From assembly GCF_900166585.1 (NCBI RefSeq), contig NZ_FVZC01000008.1, positions 744,001-808,000 on the forward strand: 64,000 bases of DNA. The letters run 5' to 3'. The notes under the pieces are model-generated. The model was given only the letters and a program-made list of their open reading frames with translations. It made no database searches and was not told the DNA's origin. Shown here piece after piece: positions 44,839 through 53,464 of the stretch (positions within the stretch are counted from its first letter, which is position 1; every line of letters starts with the position of its first letter). A program made the position numbers and the translations under genes. The DNA is from Mesobacillus jeotgali. GTDB taxonomy: Bacteria > Bacillota > Bacilli > Bacillales > Cytobacillaceae.

Positions 44839-45838
44839 AATCATATTTCTGGCCGCAGCTATGGCTTTTATCATGATGATATTTGCAGGTTGTACGGGCA
44901 CGGAAGAAAAGCAGGAACCCGCTCAAAAACAGGAATCCACTGAAAAACAGCAGAGCACTGACAAGAATATAACAAGTGATATAAGTGAAGAAGAGTTCAT
45001 CAAAAAAGCATCTTCACAGAAAATTGATCATGTCCATGGATTAGGGTATCCAGGTAATGATAAAGGGCTATATATTGCCACGCATAATGGTCTGAAGATG
45101 TTTATTAACGGAGAGTGGCTGGAGACTGCCGGACAAAACCACGATTATATGGGTTTTCAGGCAACAGCAGATGGTTTCTACGCAAGCGGTCATCCGGAAA
45201 AAGGTTCAGATTTAAAGAATCCGCTTGGCATCGTGAAAAGTACTGATAAGGGCAAAACACTAGAAAAAATTGCATTTTATGGTGAAAGTGATTTCCACTT
45301 CCTTTCAGTTGGCTACAAGGAAAAGGTCGTGTACTTAATTAATGAAGAGCCTAATTCAGAGTTAGAAAGAGGCGTATATCAATCCAAAGATCAGGCAAGA
45401 AGCTGGGAGACTGTTAAAATGAACGGTCTGGAGGCAAGCACACTTGGAATGATGGCAGTCCATCCGGAAAATGGCGGAACATTTGCGATGGCAACAAAAG
45501 AAGGGATCTTCATGACCGATGATTACGGGGAGAATATGAGGAAGTCTGGAGAATTTGAAATGGTAACTGCAGCGGCTTTTTCCAAGGATGCTCTGTTTAT
45601 ATCTCCGGTTCAAGAGCAAAAGATTAAGATGTTTAAGCTCAATCCCAGCCAGGAAGGAACAGCTGAAGAGCTTTCAATCCCGCATCTTAATCATGATAAT
45701 CCTATTACATATATAGCCGCTGATCCCAATCAGGAAGGAAGAATAGCTTTCATGACCATCTTGAACGATCTTTACGAGTCAGAGGATGGGGGCAAGACAT
45801 GGAAGCAATTGCTGGTTAATGGTAAAATTGAGCAATAA
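44828..45838 (+). CDS. Lipoprotein with BNR/sialidase-like beta-propeller
   Basis: 336 residues. Signal peptide with lipobox FAGC (Cys22), then a Gln/Glu/Lys linker. Asp-box repeats typical of BNR propellers are visible: KSTDKGKTLEK, SKDQARSWETVK and SEDGGKTWKQL. KIDHVHGLGYPGNDKGLYIA resembles the start of F510_1955-type glycosylhydrolase-like proteins. No catalytic residues are proven, so it may be a binding or sensing protein on the cell surface. GGAGGAAGACAA precedes ATG 44828. Confidence 0.78.
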   Translation: MKNRIIFLAAAMAFIMMIFAGCTGTEEKQEPAQKQESTEKQQSTDKNITSDISEEEFIKKASSQKIDHVHGLGYPGNDKGLYIATHNGLKMFINGEWLETAGQNHDYMGFQATADGFYASGHPEKGSDLKNPLGIVKSTDKGKTLEKIAFYGESDFHFLSVGYKEKVVYLINEEPNSELERGVYQSKDQARSWETVKMNGLEASTLGMMAVHPENGGTFAMATKEGIFMTDDYGENMRKSGEFEMVTAAAFSKDALFISPVQEQKIKMFKLNPSQEGTAEELSIPHLNHDNPITYIAADPNQEGRIAFMTILNDLYESEDGGKTWKQLLVNGKIEQ

Positions 45839-45871
45839 TTAGCAGCCAATTTATAAGGAAGAAGAACAATG

Positions 45872-45905
45872 AACAGCAGCCAGGATATTGGTTGCTGTTT
45901 TTATT
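45872..45905 (+). terminator. Terminator after the propeller lipoprotein gene
   Basis: AACAGCAGCC pairs with GGTTGCTGTT (one mismatch) followed by TTTATT. Confidence 0.7.
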
Positions 45906-45931
45906 TATTTTTTAAATAATGCGCATAAAAT

Positions 45932-45947
45932 TTACCGTATGAGGTAT
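45932..45947. promoter_or_regulatory. CsoR/CstR-type operator candidate before persulfide operon 1
   Basis: TTACC-GTATGA-GGTAT, 74 bases before the first ATG of the operon. Same layout (WTACC-N6-GGTAT) as the sites at 54256 and 61195. Confidence 0.55.
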
Positions 45948-46020
45948 AAGAGTAAGGGCGATTTTTGCCGTATGGATTGTGCAAATTCATAAATACTAAC
46001 GAGTAGGAAGGGGGATTACT

Positions 46021-46599
46021 ATGTCGATTTCTGCGGATAAAATACTGGATGCAAAGGGACTGGCGTGCCCGATGCCGATTGTCAAGACAAAGAAATCCAT
46101 GAATGAACTGGAGCCTGGCCAGGTTATTGAAGTACAGGCAACTGATAAAGGATCAACAACGGATTTAAAAGCATGGGCTCAAAGTACTGGCAATCAATAC
46201 CTTGGCACAATTACCGATGGAGATGTACTAAAACATTATCTCCGCAAAGCTAGTGAAGATGAACTCAGCAATGAATCGCCTCACCCTTATACAGCCACTC
46301 TTGAAGAAGTACTGGCAAAGCTGGAAGGTAATGAAAAAATTACGATTCTTGATGTCAGAGAATCCGCTGAGTATGCATTCGGACATATTCCAAATGCAAA
46401 ATCTATTCCACTTGGAGAACTGGAGCAGCGTTTCAATGAATTGGATCCTGAAGAGGATGTCTATATCATATGCCGTTCTGGATCGAGAAGTGATATGGCA
46501 GCGAAAAAGCTTGCTGAAAAGGGATTTAAGAAAACGATAAATGTTGTTTCTGGAATGAAGGACTGGACAGGCCCTGCCGAAACATCAGTTGAAAAATAG
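46021..46599 (+). CDS. TusA-rhodanese fusion sulfurtransferase (operon 1)
   Basis: 192 residues. Residues about 8-80 are a TusA domain with the sulfur-carrying Cys in GLACPMPIVKTKKS. Residues about 95-188 are a rhodanese domain with DVRESAEYAFGHIPNAKSIP and the persulfide loop IICRSGSRSD. It should accept and pass on sulfane sulfur inside the cell, like part of CstA in Staphylococcus aureus. First gene of a three-gene unit with DsrE and rhodanese-dioxygenase genes. A close paralogue of the same length is at 61806. Confidence 0.9.
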   Translation: MSISADKILDAKGLACPMPIVKTKKSMNELEPGQVIEVQATDKGSTTDLKAWAQSTGNQYLGTITDGDVLKHYLRKASEDELSNESPHPYTATLEEVLAKLEGNEKITILDVRESAEYAFGHIPNAKSIPLGELEQRFNELDPEEDVYIICRSGSRSDMAAKKLAEKGFKKTINVVSGMKDWTGPAETSVEK

Positions 46600-46612
46600 A
46601 GGAGGAACCATA

Positions 46613-47002
46613 ATGAAAGTAGCTATTATCGCCTCAAACGGCGGAATGTTTGACGCTTATAAAGTTTTCAATATCGCGACTGCAGCAGCAGCAACAGACG
46701 CGGAAGTAGGAATTTTTTTCACATTCGAAGGACTTAACCTGATCCATAAGGAGGCGCACAAGCAACTTCCTATGCCTGCAGGAACAGAGCACTTCCAGGA
46801 AGGGTTCAAAAGAGAAAACGTTCCTCCTGTAGAGCAGCTTGTAGAAATGGCTTCAGAAATGGGCGTTAAAATGATTGCCTGCCAGATGACAATGGATGTT
46901 ATGTCCCTAGAAAAAGACCAGTTTGTCGAAGGGATCGATGTAGGCGGCGCGGCTTCTTTCCTTCATTTCGCAAGCGATGCTGACATTACACTGACATTCT
47001 AA
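46613..47002 (+). CDS. DsrE/DsrF-like sulfur relay protein (operon 1)
   Basis: 129 residues, DsrE fold: [20 protein letters not shown] at the start and the conserved Cys in [14 protein letters not shown]. The C-terminus ends in a short strand, DADITLTF. Such proteins shuttle persulfide between partners such as TusA and rhodaneses. GAGGAGGAACCATA precedes ATG 46613, 13 bases after the previous stop. Smaller than the operon 2 counterpart (159 residues), which has an insertion in the middle. Confidence 0.88.
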   Translation: MKVAIIASNGGMFDAYKVFNIATAAAATDAEVGIFFTFEGLNLIHKEAHKQLPMPAGTEHFQEGFKRENVPPVEQLVEMASEMGVKMIACQMTMDVMSLEKDQFVEGIDVGGAASFLHFASDADITLTF

Positions 47003-47033
47003 ATTTATTGCTGAAAAAAATAGGAGGTACAAA

Positions 47034-48155
47034 ATGGCTAAGACCATCTCAGTTAAGGAGCTGGCCCAAAAAGTCATTCATCATGAAGATCTTTTCATCC
47101 TCGATGCAAGGAATACGGATGATTTCGATGACTGGAAAATTGAGGGCCGTCATGTAAAAGTCCATAACACACCATATTTTGATCTCCTTGAAGGTGTTGA
47201 TCCTGTCATGAATGTCCTGCCGAAGGATAAGGACATTTATGTTGTATGTGCTAAAGGCGGCTCGTCTCAGTTTGTTGCTGATCAGATTGAAGAAGCTGGG
47301 TTTACGGATGTTTACTCAATTGAAGGCGGCATGAAAGCCTGGAGTGAGCATTTAGAACCTATTAAGATTGGTGACCTTAAAAATGGCGGATCGCTTTATC
47401 AATTCGTCCGTATCGGAAAGGGCTGTCTCTCCTACCTTGTTGAATCAAATGGTGAGGCTGCCATCATCGATACAAACAGGATGATTGAACAATACGAGGA
47501 GTTCATGTCAGGCCGGGATTTCAAATTGGTCGCCCTGCTTGATACTCACCTTCATGCTGACCATATTTCAGGAGGAAGAAAGCTGGCCGAAAAAGCGGGA
47601 GCTAAATACTATCTTCCTCTAAAAGACGCCGAAGAAGTTACATTCTATTATGAACCACTCCAGGATGGAGATGAAATTAAGGTGGGGAACACGGTTATCA
47701 AGGCATTGTACTCTCCAGGGCATACAATCGGAAGTACATCTTTTATCATTGATGACCAGTATCTGCTGACTGGTGACATTCTATTCATCGATTCCATCGG
47801 ACGCCCTGACCTTGCTGGCCTGGCCCAGGACTGGGTAGGCGACTTGAGGAACACCTTATACGGACGCTACAAAGAGCTCGCCGATCAATTGGTGGTCCTT
47901 CCAGCCCACTATATGGGAATCAATGAAATGAATGATGACGGCAGTATCTCTGAAAAACTTGGCGTCCTTTATGCAGAGAACCATGGTTTGCAAATAGACA
48001 GTGAAGAGGCATTCAGGAAGACAGTAACCGAAAACCTTCCTCCGCAGCCTAACTCCTATCAGGAAATAAGGCAGATGAATATGGGTAAAATAAACCCGGA
48101 TATCGAAGAACAGCGGGAAATGGAAATCGGTCCTAACCGGTGCGCAGTTCGATAA
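47034..48155 (+). CDS. Rhodanese-persulfide dioxygenase fusion (operon 1)
   Basis: 373 residues. The N-terminal rhodanese domain (about 1-110) has [19 protein letters not shown] and the loop [11 protein letters not shown]. The C-terminal metallo-beta-lactamase domain (about 125-373) has [23 protein letters not shown] and [14 protein letters not shown], the mononuclear iron site of ETHE1/CstB-type persulfide dioxygenases. It would oxidise glutathione- or other thiol persulfides to sulfite. Domain order differs from S. aureus CstB. The C-terminus GPNRCAVR is shared with the copy at 62427. Confidence 0.92.
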   Translation: MAKTISVKELAQKVIHHEDLFILDARNTDDFDDWKIEGRHVKVHNTPYFDLLEGVDPVMNVLPKDKDIYVVCAKGGSSQFVADQIEEAGFTDVYSIEGGMKAWSEHLEPIKIGDLKNGGSLYQFVRIGKGCLSYLVESNGEAAIIDTNRMIEQYEEFMSGRDFKLVALLDTHLHADHISGGRKLAEKAGAKYYLPLKDAEEVTFYYEPLQDGDEIKVGNTVIKALYSPGHTIGSTSFIIDDQYLLTGDILFIDSIGRPDLAGLAQDWVGDLRNTLYGRYKELADQLVVLPAHYMGINEMNDDGSISEKLGVLYAENHGLQIDSEEAFRKTVTENLPPQPNSYQEIRQMNMGKINPDIEEQREMEIGPNRCAVR

Positions 48156-48217
48156 TGGCAAAAGTGGCGAAACTCTTTACAATCGTTTAGAAGAGTTGTA
48201 CGCTGACTCTTCAAGAA

Positions 48218-48251
48218 GGGATACCTTATGACAAGGGTATCCCATTTTTCC
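48218..48251 (+). terminator. Terminator of persulfide operon 1
   Basis: GGGATACC pairs with GGTATCCC around a 10-base loop, then ATTTTTCC. Confidence 0.85.
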
Positions 48252-48321
48252 TAATAAAGCCTTTTCCAAAAGTATCTTGAAGCAGGATGTTTATGAAAAT
48301 GCTTTGAAAGGAGTGGATTCT

Positions 48322-49752
48322 ATGACAAAGCTGACTATCATACAGCAAAACGATACACATGGGAGCCTGGAACTCCATCATGAATTATTCTGGCGAAAGA
48401 AACAGCCTGAACTGCGAAAAACTGGTGGTTTACCGAGAATTGCAAGATATATCAAGGATCTTAAGTTGCACAGTGAGAACGTTTTATTCCTTGATGGAGG
48501 TGACCTCTTTCACGGGACACTCCCACTGGTGGCAACAAAAGGCAAAGCTATTGTACCAGCGTTGCAAAAAATGGGATTGGATGCCTGGGTGCCCGGGAAT
48601 TGGGATTTTGCTTATGGAAAGGAGCAATTATCTTCCCTGGCAAATGCTCTGCCTTTCCCCGCCGTTGCTTGCAACGTAAAAGAACAGAATACCAATGATT
48701 CATTTTTGAAGCCTCATATAATCAAACAGTTTAACGGTGTGAAGGTAGGAATCATTGGGCTGACTTATCCGTACGTCCACGAAACCATGCCTGCCAGCTT
48801 TTCGGAAGGCTTATCTTTCTCCAAGGTGGTGGAAGAGACCCTGCAAAGTGTCGGCGAGCTAAAAGAAAAGGTGGATCTCATTGTTTTATTGAGCCATATG
48901 GGACTGCCGCTTGATGTTGAACTTGCAAACCGTGTCGATGGCATTGATGTCATCTTATCCGGACACAGCCATGACAGGATTGAAAAACCAATCACAGTAA
49001 ATGGCACATTGGTCGTACAGGCAGGATCCAGTTCATCCTTTCTTGGTAAACTGGAGATCCACCTGGAAGGCGGAAAAGTTGAGAATTACCAGTACGAATT
49101 GGTGGCTATCGATGAGAGTTTCCCTGTTGATCAGGAGATGGAGCGAGTTATTGGTGATATCGTTGGGCCATACAGCATGGAGCGGAATAAGGTGGTGGGC
49201 GGAACAGAGTCGATTTTACACAGGATGACCTTGAATGAAGCGCCAATGGATCAATTGATCACGGATGCCTACCTGCACAAATTCGATGTCGACCTGGCAT
49301 TTTCCCATGGCTGGAGATATGGTACACCTTTACCTGAAGGTGATATAACCGAATATGATCTGCATACCATCATCCCGACAAACCCAGAACTATTCACGCT
49401 GGAGATGACCGGAGAGCGAATTCTGGAAACTCTCGAGAACAATCTGGAAATGGTGTTCTCCAGGGATCCATTCAAGCAAAAGGGCGGATATATACTAAGA
49501 TCTTCAGGATTGTTCATGGCCTTTAAACCATATAATCCAGAAGGCAGCAGAATCCACAAACTCCTCGTTGGAGGACAGGAAATCGATATGAAAAAGAACT
49601 ACTGGATTGCCGGAGCAGGCAAGCAGCTGTTTAAAGACGCAGAAGCAGATAAATCCTACCATGGCGTATATGCCGTCGATGTCATTAAGGAATTTTTAAA
49701 AGACAAAGGAACATTCAAGGCCGATGGAGAACCGAAAATCCTCAGCATTTAG
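48322..49752 (+). CDS. 5'-nucleotidase/SoxB-family metallophosphoesterase
   Basis: 476 residues, no signal peptide. The metallophosphatase domain has QQNDTHGSLELHHEL, FLDGGDLFHGT, PGNWDFAYG, LLSHMGLPLD and LSGHSHDRIEK, the dimetal ligands in order. The C-terminal domain has HGWRYGTPLPEGDITEYDL and FKQKGGYILR. These resemble the corresponding parts of SoxB thiosulfohydrolases as well as YunD-type nucleotidases. Being cytosolic, YunD-like nucleotide hydrolysis is the safer reading. Its place right after a persulfide operon leaves a sulfur role open. AAAGGAGTGG precedes ATG 48322. Confidence 0.82.
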   Translation: MTKLTIIQQNDTHGSLELHHELFWRKKQPELRKTGGLPRIARYIKDLKLHSENVLFLDGGDLFHGTLPLVATKGKAIVPALQKMGLDAWVPGNWDFAYGKEQLSSLANALPFPAVACNVKEQNTNDSFLKPHIIKQFNGVKVGIIGLTYPYVHETMPASFSEGLSFSKVVEETLQSVGELKEKVDLIVLLSHMGLPLDVELANRVDGIDVILSGHSHDRIEKPITVNGTLVVQAGSSSSFLGKLEIHLEGGKVENYQYELVAIDESFPVDQEMERVIGDIVGPYSMERNKVVGGTESILHRMTLNEAPMDQLITDAYLHKFDVDLAFSHGWRYGTPLPEGDITEYDLHTIIPTNPELFTLEMTGERILETLENNLEMVFSRDPFKQKGGYILRSSGLFMAFKPYNPEGSRIHKLLVGGQEIDMKKNYWIAGAGKQLFKDAEADKSYHGVYAVDVIKEFLKDKGTFKADGEPKILSI

Positions 49753-49761
49753 AGAACTTTT

Positions 49762-49960
49762 AGTTTTTATGGACATTTCCCGTGTGGAGCAGCACCAGAA
49801 TGTCCAAGAAACAGGTTTTAATGGACATTTCAAGTGTGGAGCAGCACCAGAATGTCTAAGAAAGAGGTTTCAAAAAGGATTTTCAAAGCGAAACAGCACC
49901 AAAATGTCCAGGAAGGGTTTTAATGGGCATTTCGATGGCAAAGCAGCACCGCGACGGTAA
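49762..49960. repeat. Tandem 52-bp repeat array 3 with dyads, between convergent genes
   Basis: GGACATTT occurs at 49771 and 49823, 52 bp apart, each followed by GTGTGGAGCAGCACCAGAATGT. Two more diverged units begin near 49877 and 49926. GGACATT and AATGTCC within a unit form a dyad. The array lies between the nucleotidase gene and the convergent thioredoxin-like gene. No coding content. Confidence 0.85.
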
Positions 49961-49964
49961 ACAT

Positions 49965-49994
49965 AAAAAGTCACAGCCTCTGCCGTGACTTTTC
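49965..49994. terminator. Bidirectional terminator at the end of array 3
   Basis: AAAAGTCAC pairs with GTGACTTTT around AGCCTCTGCC. Confidence 0.88.
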
Positions 49995-49995
49995 T

Positions 49996-50583
49996 TTATT
50001 TAATACCGGTTAGTTCCTTCATCATTTTCTCATCCATTGGTCCGACAATCTTCTTCGTAATCACGCCGTTTTCGTCGAGGATGTAGCTGGTTGGGATGGT
50101 AAATGCCTGATAGGTTGTTCCTGCGTTTCCTGCTTCATCCATAGGAATCGTAAAGGTCAAACCATATTCCTCGACGAATTTTTGGACTTCTTCTACGCCT
50201 TTGTCCATGCTCGTCAGGTTGACAGCGAGGATTTCTACACCCTGTTCGTTATATTCTTCATAGAATTTTTGCATATGGGGCATTTCGGCTTTACATGGAG
50301 GGCACCATGTAGCCCAGAAGTTCAGGATGACCTTTTTGCCTCGATAATCAGACAGCTTGATTGTCTCTCCTTCAAGGGTCGTCAGTTCAAAATCCGGTGC
50401 CTCTGCACCTTCACGCAATGAAGATAACTTCGCCCCCGGAATATCTTCCGTAGATTCAGCTGACTCTTTTGCAGGTGCGGTTGTTTCCTTTTCGCCCTCA
50501 GTCGATCCGGGTTTCCAGATATTCACGACCAGAATGACGACAGCCAGTGCTAAAATCGCGAATGATAAAAGGTTTTTATTCAA
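49996..50583 (-). CDS. TlpA/ResA-like membrane-anchored thioredoxin
   Basis: 195 residues. An N-terminal membrane helix (about 5-22) and a charged linker precede a redoxin domain (about 58-195) with NFWATWCPPCKAEMPHM (active Cys94 and Cys97) and a cis-Pro in FTIPTSYILDENG. On the outer face of the membrane it would reduce apocytochrome c cysteines, as ResA does, with electrons from CcdA, whose gene lies nearby at 53465. It overlaps the upstream gene by four bases. Confidence 0.88.
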   Translation of the reverse strand: MNKNLLSFAILALAVVILVVNIWKPGSTEGEKETTAPAKESAESTEDIPGAKLSSLREGAEAPDFELTTLEGETIKLSDYRGKKVILNFWATWCPPCKAEMPHMQKFYEEYNEQGVEILAVNLTSMDKGVEEVQKFVEEYGLTFTIPMDEAGNAGTTYQAFTIPTSYILDENGVITKKIVGPMDEKMMKELTGIK

Positions 50584-51191
50584 AGTTGTAATTCCTCCTT
50601 GTTTAAACGATGAAATACTATTAAAAATATTCCGAGTGCAAAGATCAGCATGTTCTCCACTGTCAGCAAATCGGAAAAAAGACTGAGGATTAGTGCTTCA
50701 AGCATAAGGAATAATATCGCATATTCCATGGTAAGCCAAACTTTTTTAAAATAAAGCGCAGCAAAGGCTATCCATAGGATTGCCTGCACACATGCAGCGG
50801 TATAGTCCTCTGAAAATACGAATAGTCCAGTCCAATAGAGCAGGTAGAAAAGGAAATAGGCCGGCAGAAATTCTTTTCCATTAACCATGTTATCCTTTTT
50901 CTTAGAAATCATAAACAAGTAAATGGCAATTCCTGCGAAAGCAAGGATCTGTCCTTCAGTCCCGCCGTTAAAATAAAGGAGCGAGAAGGGTGTGTCAAGA
51001 AACATCTTAAAATTAAATACGGCATAGCTCAGCTTGTAGATCGCTATGTAGAGGAAAAAGCTGTTCCAATACCAATCACCAATGCTCTTTTTTTCCCTGG
51101 AACGGTAGATGAGGGCCCCGATAAAAATGGCAGCAAAGGCGGCAAGCAAATCTGCAGGCAGCGTGAATCTTCCAATCGTTATATAATTCAA
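50580..51191 (-). CDS. Polytopic membrane protein, distantly Lgt-like
   Basis: 203 residues with about six membrane helices. FSLLYFNGGTEGQILAFAG recalls a glycine motif of prolipoprotein diacylglyceryl transferases, but the catalytic His and Arg blocks are missing, so it is probably not an active Lgt. It overlaps both neighbours by four bases (OsmC upstream, ResA-like downstream). It may help the thiol-redox system; that is inference. Confidence 0.6.
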   Translation of the reverse strand: MNYITIGRFTLPADLLAAFAAIFIGALIYRSREKKSIGDWYWNSFFLYIAIYKLSYAVFNFKMFLDTPFSLLYFNGGTEGQILAFAGIAIYLFMISKKKDNMVNGKEFLPAYFLFYLLYWTGLFVFSEDYTAACVQAILWIAFAALYFKKVWLTMEYAILFLMLEALILSLFSDLLTVENMLIFALGIFLIVFHRLNKEELQL

Positions 51192-51601
51192 GCAACATCA
51201 CCTTTTTTGGGCTGGTCTGGCGTGAACTCGATCTGATACTGGATGTCAATGTTCCTAATGACAGACTGGATCATGCCGCAATTTTTCACGACAAGGCCGG
51301 CAATCTTTTCAGCTTGATTGGCCTTATCCGATGTGTCAGTCTGGACATCCACAGCGAATGTCAGTTGTTCAATCCGGTTTGCTTCTTCGGGATTCCTGAC
51401 TGCTGAAACCTTTACGTCCATTCTTTTATAGTCTATTCTCTTCTTGGCAAGAATATTTGCCAGCACCGCGGTACTGCATCCAGTCAATGAGGATACGAAC
51501 AGTTCCATAGGCCTGTAGCCCATCTCGGTGTTCGGTGATATTGGAAGAAATCCATATTCCATTTGGCCGATCAGCTTATCATTATAGTAAGTAAATTCCA
51601 C
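51188..51601 (-). CDS. OsmC/Ohr family protein
   Basis: 137 residues. The two redox cysteines are in SLTGCSTAVLANIL and VVKNCGMIQSVIRN, at the spacing usual for OsmC. Such proteins reduce organic hydroperoxides or act on other thiol-reactive compounds, including persulfides. The ribosome site AAAAGGAGC lies before a GTG at 51601 giving VEFTYYNDKL; the longer frame to 51640 is unlikely. Co-transcribed with the next two genes. Confidence 0.85.
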   Translation of the reverse strand: MEFTYYNDKLIGQMEYGFLPISPNTEMGYRPMELFVSSLTGCSTAVLANILAKKRIDYKRMDVKVSAVRNPEEANRIEQLTFAVDVQTDTSDKANQAEKIAGLVVKNCGMIQSVIRNIDIQYQIEFTPDQPKKGDVA

Positions 51602-51669
51602 GATAATCGCTCCTTTTTTACGATAAATAGATATACTCACCAGTATGTATTCGTATTGTTAAGGGTTGA

Positions 51670-52737
51670 TTAAGAAATGGAACGGGTTGGAATGTTAATC
51701 CAGAATAAATGATGATAACCATCTGTTTCAAGGCCGATTTGACCTTTATGCGCATCGATGATACTTTTTGCAATGGCCAGCCCCAGTCCGGCACCTTCCG
51801 CTTTTGTGCTTCGGGATTCTTCCAGCCGGTAAAATCGTTCGAAAATAAGCTCTTTTTTTTGCGGATCGATGTATGTTCCTTCATGTGAAAAAGTAATCCT
51901 GTACCCCTCCGTATTACGCTGTCCCTTAATGGTTAAGTATCCGCCGGTGTCATAATCGATGATGTTCTGCAGCAAGTTGGACAGGACTTGCTTCAAGCCG
52001 TCTCTATTTCCAAGGACTAAAGCGTGTTCGGTTTGTTGGCTGAACGACTCGAACCTGCTGGTCAGCTTTAGTTGGAAGGCTGCAAATGATGCGTCCAAAA
52101 TCTGTTTTATCTCAATTTCCTCGAACTTTCTCTCAGGAAAATGAGCCTCCTGGCTCCACGCATCAAGCTCGGCAATCAGGTCGACGATCCTGGTAATCCG
52201 TCTGGACTCATCAAGAAGCGATCCGAAAAGCTCCCGGTCACCCTTCAGAACACCTGTGTGAAGGGCCTCAAGATAGCCATTGATATTTGTCAGCGGCGTC
52301 CTTAGTTCGTGAGCGATATCTCTCAACATTTCTTCACGCCTTGTTTGGACAACAGAAAGTGTCTCTGTCATGGCATTAAAGTTTGTTACGAGTTCACCCA
52401 GTTCACCGCTCGCGTCTACATCAAGTCTGGCAGGAATTTTTCCTGCTTTTACTTGATTCGCTGCAGCAGCCATCGCTTTAACAGGGTCAACAATCCTTTT
52501 TACTGAAAAATAGTGCAAAAGCCCGGCTGCGATAAAAGCAATGACGCTTACCTTGATAAGGAATGCATTCAACGTATCTACAAGTTCAGGACCGGTCACT
52601 TTTTCATGATTGACGAGAAAGCAGGCATAGTCTTTAACAGAAATGCCTGCCAGCATGATGACCAGCAGGATGACGAGGCTGTTGACTGCTACCAGCTTCG
52701 ACAGTAACAGGTTTGCGATGCTTTTAATTCGCCGCAA
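51670..52737 (-). CDS. Sensor histidine kinase
   Basis: 355 residues. Two membrane helices flank only a short outer loop (about 30-58), followed by HAMP (RIVDPVKAMAAAANQVKAG), the H-box AHELRTPLTNINGYLEAL, the N-box RDGLKQVLSNLLQNIIDY and the G-box EGAGLGLAIAKSII. The tiny outer loop suggests sensing inside the membrane or via the redox state. TTG start at 52737 lies inside the end of the regulator gene. Partner of the response regulator; function in redox or cytochrome control is inferred from neighbours. Confidence 0.9.
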   Translation of the reverse strand: MRRIKSIANLLLSKLVAVNSLVILLVIMLAGISVKDYACFLVNHEKVTGPELVDTLNAFLIKVSVIAFIAAGLLHYFSVKRIVDPVKAMAAAANQVKAGKIPARLDVDASGELGELVTNFNAMTETLSVVQTRREEMLRDIAHELRTPLTNINGYLEALHTGVLKGDRELFGSLLDESRRITRIVDLIAELDAWSQEAHFPERKFEEIEIKQILDASFAAFQLKLTSRFESFSQQTEHALVLGNRDGLKQVLSNLLQNIIDYDTGGYLTIKGQRNTEGYRITFSHEGTYIDPQKKELIFERFYRLEESRSTKAEGAGLGLAIAKSIIDAHKGQIGLETDGYHHLFWINIPTRSIS

Positions 52738-53419
52738 ATTTATACCCCATTCCTCTTACAGTTTGAATATAATCCTTCGGCGTTTTTTCTTTGATTTTTT
52801 CACGAAGATTCTTGATATGGACATCGATCGTCCGCTCTGTTACTGCCTTTTCGTTATTTTCGTAAATGGTGTCGAGTATCTGTGTGCGTGAAAGGATCTG
52901 TCCAGGATGTTGCATGAACATATGGAGAAGCCTGAATTCAAAATTAGTCAAATCGAGAGCTTGCCCATCTATCAGCGCCTGGCCTTTTGCAGGTTTAAGG
53001 GTAAGGCCAGTAAAAGTCAGCTTGCCGCATCTGCTCGCAGTCCGTCTTAATACTGCCTCGATCCGGACCATCAGCTCAGCAGGGCTGAAAGGTTTAACTA
53101 CATAATCGTCAGCACCTAGCTTGAAACCTTCAATCCGGCTCTTTTCAGAAGCCTTTGCCGTAAGCATGATGACCGGCATCATGCTTTCAAGGTCATTGCG
53201 GAGCCATGTGCAAATCTCTTCACCGCTTTTTCCAGGAAGCATCAAATCAAGTAACAGGATGCATGGGTCATATTTCTCGATCATCTCCTGGGCGTCAATT
53301 CCATTATCAGCTTCGAGGACCTCATAGCCTTCATTCGTTAAATAAATTTTGACGAGTTTTCTTATTTTAGGATCATCTTCAACTACCAGCACACTTTTGC
53401 CAATCAGTTCTTTAATCAC
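52724..53419 (-). CDS. OmpR-family response regulator
   Basis: 231 residues. Receiver domain with VVEDDPKIRKLV, the phospho-acceptor Asp in CILLLDLMLPGKSG and the KPFSP Lys; winged-helix DNA-binding domain ending RTIDVHIKNLREKI and YIQTVRGMGYKF. GTG start with AAGGGGTGA. It precedes the kinase and follows ccdA. It resembles ResD in context, and TTGTGAA repeats before ccoN could be its sites. Confidence 0.92.
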   Translation of the reverse strand: MIKELIGKSVLVVEDDPKIRKLVKIYLTNEGYEVLEADNGIDAQEMIEKYDPCILLLDLMLPGKSGEEICTWLRNDLESMMPVIMLTAKASEKSRIEGFKLGADDYVVKPFSPAELMVRIEAVLRRTASRCGKLTFTGLTLKPAKGQALIDGQALDLTNFEFRLLHMFMQHPGQILSRTQILDTIYENNEKAVTERTIDVHIKNLREKIKEKTPKDYIQTVRGMGYKFAAN

Positions 53420-53464
53420 AAAATTAGATCACCCCTTCAGCTCTTAAGGCAGTTCCTGAAAATT

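Noticed and set aside
50580..51191. Active prolipoprotein diacylglyceryl transferase
   Set aside because: Only a weak glycine motif matches; the essential His and Arg motifs of Lgt are absent.
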